10,095 nucleotides of DNA, taken from Bacteroidales bacterium H10 (GTDB taxonomy: Bacteria > Bacteroidota > Bacteroidia > Bacteroidales > Muribaculaceae). The stretch's first letter is position 1. Each line of letters opens with the position of its first letter. Below, piece by piece: positions 5,734-10,095 of the stretch. Location: NCBI GenBank assembly GCA_001701295.1, contig DAAV01000033.1:7168-17262 (forward strand). Reading direction: 5' to 3'. The position numbers were made by a program, and so were the translations under genes. Below the pieces are notes generated by a model that did no database searches, was not told where the DNA came from, and saw nothing but the letters and a program-made list of their open reading frames with translations.

Positions 5734-6137
5734 AACCGTCGTTAAAACTCAAAATCTGCAACAGATGGCTCGGTTGCGTACTCTTTCTTATGTTGATATC
5801 CGGAATACAGCTTGAAGTTACGTCCGGACAATATCTATGGTCGGTATGGGCACATATAATATTGGGTATAGTATTGACCGGCCTCTCTTTATATCACATA
5901 TTTCTGCATTACAGATTCGGAAACTGGTTCTCACGCTTCGCGAAAAACCGGAGTATTACCACACGCATTCTCTGGTGGATTTTTCTGCTTACCGCAGTCA
6001 GTGGAGTCGCCGCTACGGTCATATGGCTTGACAGACATGAACATTCACACCTCGGCGCCATACACGGCAAGATCGGCTTCCTGATGGTTGTGCTTGCCGT
6101 GATCCATATTGCAAGATATATAAGGAAAAAGAAGTAG
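5730..6137 (+). CDS. Small four-helix membrane protein, predicted diheme cytochrome b-like (DUF4405-type)
   Basis: The 135-residue protein has four hydrophobic segments (about 14-31, 38-60, 79-99, 108-131). Helices 2 and 4 each contain two histidines exactly 14 residues apart, H42/H56 and H112/H126, with a glycine at +4 after the first of each pair (G46, G116). The HX13H spacing in two helices is how b-type cytochromes hold two stacked haems, so an inner-membrane electron-transfer role is likely. Further histidines (H60, H103, H105, H107) sit at the loops. It resembles the DUF4405 group. ATG 5730 is chosen over an upstream in-frame ATG at 5682 because AAGGGGAG (5719-5725 area) forms a rare good Shine-Dalgarno here and the predicted protein then begins with a normal basic N terminus. 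Electron donor and acceptor are not encoded nearby. Confidence 0.75.
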   Translation: MKPSLKLKICNRWLGCVLFLMLISGIQLEVTSGQYLWSVWAHIILGIVLTGLSLYHIFLHYRFGNWFSRFAKNRSITTRILWWIFLLTAVSGVAATVIWLDRHEHSHLGAIHGKIGFLMVVLAVIHIARYIRKKK

Positions 6138-6199
6138 CTCTTTAAAGGAAAGATTGTCACATTGATTTGCTTGTTTTTCCGTATTCCACTTTTTTGTAG

Positions 6200-6231
6200 T
6201 AACTTTGCAGAATGAATTATAAATCTGCAAA
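6200..6231 (+). promoter_or_regulatory. valS promoter -7 box with overlapping 8-bp perfect dyad
   Basis: TAACTTTG (6200-6207) is an exact -7 match. TTTGCAGA (6204-6211) and TCTGCAAA (6224-6231) form a perfect inverted repeat with a 12-base spacer that starts inside the -7 box and covers the transcription start (near 6211-6213). The half-site is echoed once more by TTGCAAAA (6233-6240) beside the ATG. It may be an operator or a weak 5' hairpin; the -33 box is poor (TTCC at 6177-6180). Confidence 0.5.
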
Positions 6232-6242
6232 ATTGCAAAATC

Positions 6243-8864
6243 ATGAACGAATTGGCAACCAAATATAATCCTCAGGATGTCGAGGACAAATGGTACGCGT
6301 ATTGGATGGAGCATGGCCTGTTCCATTCTGTACCTGATGAGAGAGAGCCCTATACAATTGTCATTCCGCCGCCCAATGTGACCGGCGTTTTGCATATGGG
6401 CCATATGCTTAACAATACCATTCAGGATATTCTCGTGCGTCGCGCGCGTATGACCGGCAAAAATGCATGCTGGGTGCCCGGCACTGACCATGCTGCGATC
6501 TCCACAGAGGCCAAGGTCGTGGCCAAGCTTGCTCAGGAGGGTATTGACAAGCACTCGCTGACACGAGAGGAATTCCTCAAACACGCTTGGGACTGGACCG
6601 ACAAATATGGCGGCATAATTCTCAAACAGCTCCGCAAACTCGGTGCATCGTGTGACTGGGAACGCACCGCTTTCACTATGGATGAGACGCGTTCGGCAAG
6701 CGTCATCCGAGTGTTCTGCGATCTTTATGAAAAAGGTCTCATCTATCGCGGAGTGCGTATGGTCAACTGGGATCCTCAGGCATTGACCGCACTTTCTGAC
6801 GAGGAAGTAATATATAAGGAGGAACAGAGCAAACTTTTCCATCTCCGCTATAAAGTGGAAGGGGATGACCGTTATATAGTCGTGGCTACTACCCGTCCCG
6901 AGACAATCCTCGGCGATACCGCCGTATGTGTCAATCCCAATGACGAGCGTTACACATGGCTTAAAGGCAAAAATGTCATTGTGCCTCTTGTAGGTCGTTC
7001 CGTACCTATCATCATGGATGAGTATGTCGAGATGGAATTCGGCACGGGCTGTCTTAAGGTCACTCCGGCGCATGATGTCAATGACTATATGCTCGGTGAT
7101 AAATATAATCTTCCCTCAATAGATATTTTCAACGACAACGGTACCATCTCTGAAGCCGGCGGAATGTATGTCGGCATGGATCGTTTTGATGTCCGCCGTA
7201 AGATCATGGAAGATCTTGCCGCAGCGGGTCTTGTGGAGAAAGTGGAGGATTATGTGAACAAGGTGGGGCATTCCGAACGTACCGATGCCGTCATAGAACC
7301 GAAGCTGTCCATGCAATGGTTTGTCAAGATGGAATCTCTTGCCCGACCGGCTCTAAAGGCTGTCGAGGATGATGACATATCGTTTGTACCTGTCAAGTTC
7401 AAGAATACCTATCGTCACTGGATGTCTAATATTAAGGACTGGTGTATCTCCCGTCAGCTCTGGTGGGGACACCGTATCCCGGCATATTATCTTCCCGAAG
7501 GGGGATATGTGGTGGCGGAATCGGACGAGGCCGCACTTGTAAAAGCCATCGAAAAGACCGGCAACGCATCTCTTACTCTCGCAGATCTCAAGCGTGATCC
7601 CGATTGTCTTGACACATGGTTCTCTTCCTGGCTGTGGCCGATCTCCCTTTTCAACGGTATTCTCGATCCGGACAACGAGGAATTCAAATATTATTATCCG
7701 ACATCAGATCTTGTCACTGCTCCCGATATTATTTTCTTCTGGGTGGCGCGCATGATCATGGCCGGATATGAGTTTGCCGGAAAGAAACCGTTCGGAAACG
7801 TCTATTTCACCGGCATCGTGCGTGACAAGATAGGCCGCAAGATGTCAAAGTCGCTCGGCAACTCGCCCGATCCTCTCGATCTTATAGCGAAATTCGGTGC
7901 CGACGGAGTGCGTATGGGTATAATGCTTGCCGCCCCCGCGGGTCATGATATAATGTATGATGATGCCTTGTGTGAGCAGGGACGTAATTTCTGCAACAAG
8001 ATCTGGAATTCATTCCGACTCATCAAGGGCTGGGAAGTTGCCGACATAGAGCAGCCTGAAAGTTCACGTATCGCTGTCGAATGGTTCGGGGCAAAACTGA
8101 ACGAGACAATGATCGAGATGACCGACCTGATGGGTAAATTCCGTATATCGGAGGCTCTTATGGCAGTCTACAAATTGTTCTGGGATGAATTCTCATCGTG
8201 GTATCTTGAGGTTATAAAGCCTGCCTACGGGCAGCCTGTCGACAAGAAGACATTCGATGCTACCATCGGATTTTTTGACATGCTTTTGCGTCTGCTGCAT
8301 CCTTTCATGCCTTTCATCACCGAGGAACTCTGGCAGCATCTTGCAGAGCGCCGGGAAGGGGAGAGCATCATGTATGCGCAGCTTCCGGAGCCTGCTGCCG
8401 TCAACGAAGGTCTGATCGCCGACTTTGAGCATCTCAAGGAGGTTGTAGCCGGTGTCCGCACCGTCCGCAAGCAGAAACAGATCCCGCAGCGCGATGCGCT
8501 GGAACTCGATGTGCAAAGCCAGCATGACGGCTCACTCGATTCTGTAATCATCAAGATGGGTAATATAAGTGCTATCAAGGTGGTCGATGAGAAGAATCCC
8601 GCTGCCGCAGCCTTTATAGTAGGCAAGGTGGAATATTCTATTCCGTTGGCCGACAAGGTAAACGTTGAGGAAGAACTTGCCAAGCTTAACAAGGATCTTG
8701 AATATTATACCAAATTCCTGGCCGGAGTCGAGAAAAAACTGTCAAATGAAAAGTTTGTGGTAAATGCGCCTGAGGCTGTGGTGGCTGTGGAACGTAAAAA
8801 GAAATCGGATGCAGAGGAAAAACTCACTACGATCCGCGCCTCTATTGCTGCTCTTTCCAAATAA
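6243..8864 (+). CDS. valS: Valyl-tRNA synthetase
   Basis: The cytoplasmic enzyme charges tRNA-Val with valine using ATP. The 873 residues match the family length. Class I signatures are present: [13 protein letters not shown] (42-54) carrying the HIGH motif as HMGH, and KMSKS (533-537). Between them lies the CP1 editing domain that hydrolyses mischarged Thr-tRNA, with ATTRPET (215-221) and [12 protein letters not shown] (267-278). [10 protein letters not shown] and [10 protein letters not shown] mark the ValRS core. The anticodon-binding helical domain is in about 600-730, and the C-terminal coiled-coil arm specific to ValRS is in about 806-873 ([25 protein letters not shown]). No frameshift or lost motif is seen. 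The ATG is preceded by an A-rich leader and the -7 box at 6200. Flanking genes are not functionally linked. Confidence 0.99.
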   Translation: MNELATKYNPQDVEDKWYAYWMEHGLFHSVPDEREPYTIVIPPPNVTGVLHMGHMLNNTIQDILVRRARMTGKNACWVPGTDHAAISTEAKVVAKLAQEGIDKHSLTREEFLKHAWDWTDKYGGIILKQLRKLGASCDWERTAFTMDETRSASVIRVFCDLYEKGLIYRGVRMVNWDPQALTALSDEEVIYKEEQSKLFHLRYKVEGDDRYIVVATTRPETILGDTAVCVNPNDERYTWLKGKNVIVPLVGRSVPIIMDEYVEMEFGTGCLKVTPAHDVNDYMLGDKYNLPSIDIFNDNGTISEAGGMYVGMDRFDVRRKIMEDLAAAGLVEKVEDYVNKVGHSERTDAVIEPKLSMQWFVKMESLARPALKAVEDDDISFVPVKFKNTYRHWMSNIKDWCISRQLWWGHRIPAYYLPEGGYVVAESDEAALVKAIEKTGNASLTLADLKRDPDCLDTWFSSWLWPISLFNGILDPDNEEFKYYYPTSDLVTAPDIIFFWVARMIMAGYEFAGKKPFGNVYFTGIVRDKIGRKMSKSLGNSPDPLDLIAKFGADGVRMGIMLAAPAGHDIMYDDALCEQGRNFCNKIWNSFRLIKGWEVADIEQPESSRIAVEWFGAKLNETMIEMTDLMGKFRISEALMAVYKLFWDEFSSWYLEVIKPAYGQPVDKKTFDATIGFFDMLLRLLHPFMPFITEELWQHLAERREGESIMYAQLPEPAAVNEGLIADFEHLKEVVAGVRTVRKQKQIPQRDALELDVQSQHDGSLDSVIIKMGNISAIKVVDEKNPAAAAFIVGKVEYSIPLADKVNVEEELAKLNKDLEYYTKFLAGVEKKLSNEKFVVNAPEAVVAVERKKKSDAEEKLTTIRASIAALSK

Positions 8865-8875
8865 CATAGAAAACT

Positions 8876-8887
8876 CCCCTGACGGGG
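8876..8887 (+). terminator. Small GC hairpin after valS
   Basis: CCCC-TGAC-GGGG begins 12 bases after the valS stop codon. It has no T-run and only 4 strong pairs, so it may aid termination or protect the 3' end together with the larger hairpin at 8900. Confidence 0.35.
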
Positions 8888-8899
8888 TATAACTCATAT

Positions 8900-8957
8900 T
8901 GCTTCGTAAAGGACATGGTGAATAACCGATGTTCTTTACGAAGCATTTTATTTTTTT
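8900..8957 (+). terminator. Rho-independent terminator of valS
   Basis: TGCTTCGTAAAG (8900-8911) and CTTTACGAAGCA (8934-8945) pair perfectly over 12 bases, then continue inward through a G-U pair and ACAT/ATGT, with GGT/ACC able to pair in the loop. A T-rich tail TTTTATTTTTTTAT follows at once. It separates valS from the perR-rubrerythrin unit. Confidence 0.85.
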
Positions 8958-8967
8958 ATCGTAGAAA

Positions 8968-9011
8968 TTTGGATATATCTGAAATTATTACTAAATTTGT
9001 AATCGTTACAA
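8968..9011 (+). promoter_or_regulatory. perR promoter with PerR/Fur-type operator
   Basis: TTTG (8968-8971) and TAAATTTG (8992-8999) form a promoter with a 20-base spacer. TTGTAA-TCG-TTACAA (8997-9011) is a perfect inverted repeat that overlaps the -7 box and the transcription start; it resembles the 15-bp PerR box (TTATAATnATTATAA) known in Gram-positive bacteria, differing mainly by G/C in the half-site. A repressor bound there would block polymerase, so the following Fur-family gene is likely autoregulated together with rubrerythrin. Confidence 0.75.
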
Positions 9012-9021
9012 TAGTGTTAAA

Positions 9022-9450
9022 ATGATGACCGACCATTATTTTTCGGATAGTGATCTTACGGAACTGCTTCATCGGTCCGGAATCAGGCCATCTGTGCAAC
9101 GTGTGGCTATTCTTTCATTTGTAGCCAGCGGTACGCGGCATCCTTCCGCCGAAGAGATATTCACGGAGCTTTCGGGCAGATTTCCGACAATGTCCCGAAC
9201 CACTGTCTATAACTCGCTGCATGTTCTTGCCGGAGCCGGTCTGCTTCGGGAACTTGAGTTTGACAGTAATAACCGTCGATATGACTTTGCGCCGCGCCCC
9301 GATCATGCTCACTTCCAATGCCGCCGCTGCGGACGTATCTTCGACATGCCTCTTCCGGCTGCATTCAAGGGCCTTGACTCTGCGGGGGGCTTCAATATCG
9401 ATGCTGTCGATGTCATTTTCAGAGGAATATGTCCGGAATGTGCCGGATGA
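9022..9450 (+). CDS. perR: Fur-family peroxide-responsive repressor, PerR-like
   Basis: The 142-residue protein has the Fur winged-helix domain (about 10-85; recognition region TMSRTTVYNSLHVLAGAGLL) and a metal-binding dimerisation domain. C100/C103 and C137/C140 form the structural Zn(Cys)4 site. H40, D88, H95, H97 and D108 align by motif (HPSAEE, RYDF, DHAHF, IFD) with the five PerR ligands known from Bacillus subtilis (H37, D85, H91, H93, D104); the Asp at D88 is the residue that separates PerR from Fur, so peroxide sensing by Fe-catalysed histidine oxidation is expected. Rubrerythrin 57 bases downstream and the operator over its own promoter support this. Start is ATG 9022 or the adjacent ATG 9025. 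A Zur or Fur role cannot be fully excluded from sequence alone. Confidence 0.88.
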   Translation: MMTDHYFSDSDLTELLHRSGIRPSVQRVAILSFVASGTRHPSAEEIFTELSGRFPTMSRTTVYNSLHVLAGAGLLRELEFDSNNRRYDFAPRPDHAHFQCRRCGRIFDMPLPAAFKGLDSAGGFNIDAVDVIFRGICPECAG

Positions 9451-9507
9451 TATGAAACAGAAAGTTATTTAAATGACAATCATATAATTTACATAAACTA
9501 AAAAACA

Positions 9508-10050
9508 ATGCAAGATTTAAAAGGAACAAAGACAGAGCGTAACCTTATGGACGCTTTTGCAGGTGAATCACAGGCCCGCAACAAATACAGTTATTATGCA
9601 TCAAAAGCGCGTCGCGACGGCTACGAACAGATTGCGGCTCTTTTTGAGGAAACAGCCAACAACGAGAAAGAGCATGCCAAACTCTGGTTCAAATATCTTC
9701 ATGGCGGAGAGGTGCCTGATACAATGGCCAACCTTAAAGATGCTGCCGAGGGTGAGAATTACGAATGGACGGACATGTATGACCGTATGGCACGTGAGGC
9801 CGAGGAAGAAGGATTCACTGAAATCGCGAAGAAATTCCGTGCGGTAGGAGCAATAGAGCGTCATCACGAGGAGAGATATCGCAAGCTTCTTGCCAACATC
9901 GAAGATGGTATCGTTTTCTCTCGCGATGAAGATGCGATGTGGATCTGTCGTAATTGCGGTCATATCGTAATAGGCCGGAAAGCCCCTGAACTTTGCCCCG
10001 TATGCAAGCATTCCCGCAGCTTTTTCGAGATAAAAGCCGATAATTATTGA
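9508..10050 (+). CDS. rbr: Rubrerythrin (NADH peroxidase component)
   Basis: The cytoplasmic non-haem iron protein reduces hydrogen peroxide to water in anaerobes, taking electrons from rubredoxin or a reductase. The 180-residue chain has the ferritin-like four-helix domain (1-140) with E20 in GESQARN, ExxH at E53-H56 (NNEKEHA), E86/D89 in YEWTDMY, and the helix-D glutamates in IERHHEERY (117-122), giving the diiron site. The C-terminal rubredoxin domain holds Fe(Cys)4 through C147, C150, C163 and C166 (CRNCG, CPVC). D89 sits where Desulfovibrio rubrerythrin, as I recall it, has Glu. No clear -7 box is found in the 57-base gap after perR, so co-transcription with perR and peroxide induction are likely. 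A palindrome just downstream probably ends the unit. Confidence 0.97.
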   Translation: MQDLKGTKTERNLMDAFAGESQARNKYSYYASKARRDGYEQIAALFEETANNEKEHAKLWFKYLHGGEVPDTMANLKDAAEGENYEWTDMYDRMAREAEEEGFTEIAKKFRAVGAIERHHEERYRKLLANIEDGIVFSRDEDAMWICRNCGHIVIGRKAPELCPVCKHSRSFFEIKADNY

Positions 10051-10073
10051 TGTTCGGGATTTAAATTTAAAGG

Positions 10074-10095
10074 CCATGAGAAGCGCTTCTCATGG
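10074..10095 (+). terminator. 22-bp perfect palindrome at window edge, probable terminator stem
   Basis: CCATGAGAAGC and GCTTCTCATGG are perfect inverted copies directly abutting, 23 bases after the rubrerythrin stop codon. Folded, it gives about 9 base pairs with a GCGC tip. The T-run that would prove a terminator is beyond the window, so an alternative role such as a bidirectional terminator or operator is open. Confidence 0.55.

Noticed and set aside
6045..7073. Minus-strand open frame of 342 codons
   Set aside because: It covers the 5' part of valS and the end of the membrane-protein gene in antisense; valS is certain, and the antisense product shows no family features.
9451..9507. Separate promoter or second PerR box in front of rubrerythrin
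   Set aside because: The best -7 candidate (TAATTTAC) misses two key bases and no TTGTAA/TTACAA dyad is present, so co-transcription with perR is the simpler reading.

Overview
The window looks like a chromosomal stretch from a member of the Bacteroidota, most likely order Bacteroidales (Muribaculaceae-like is a guess from gene style, not a demonstrated placement). The main reason is the promoter grammar: six intergenic sites match the Bacteroidota sigma-factor -7 box TAnnTTTG exactly, three of them with a TTTG -33 box 19-20 bases upstream, and Shine-Dalgarno sequences are mostly absent. The protein families (TonB-dependent receptor with an LNEVVVTG TonB box, AraC regulators, a PerR-type Fur protein beside rubrerythrin) fit this. 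No rRNA, tRNA, insertion-sequence transposase or CRISPR array was seen.

Left part (1-3408). The 5' part of a TonB-dependent outer-membrane receptor runs leftward off the window edge. Facing away from it is a DHA2-type MFS exporter, and convergent with the exporter is an AraC-family regulator. A receptor, an exporter and an AraC protein side by side suggest a small-molecule uptake/efflux module such as a siderophore-like ligand; the substrate cannot be read from the sequence.

Middle part (3409-6137). A 516-base gene-free region holds an orphan promoter with operator-like repeats and a 189-bp inverted-repeat element with a nested hairpin. It is followed by two regulator genes, one LuxR-type and one AraC-type, each preceded by nearly the same 24-bp sequence placed at the same distance from a TAnnTTTG box. 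Next comes an unannotated 27-codon micro-ORF with a CxxxCP motif, which overlaps by ATGA the start of a four-helix membrane protein carrying two HX13H pairs, a likely small diheme cytochrome b. The shared promoter pair and the micro-ORF/cytochrome pair are the most unusual features here.

Right part (6138-10095). The housekeeping gene valS has its own promoter and ends in a strong hairpin terminator. After it comes an oxidative-stress unit: a PerR-like repressor with a perfect TTGTAA-TCG-TTACAA operator over its own promoter, followed 57 bases later by rubrerythrin. A 22-bp perfect palindrome at the window edge is probably the stem of that unit's terminator.
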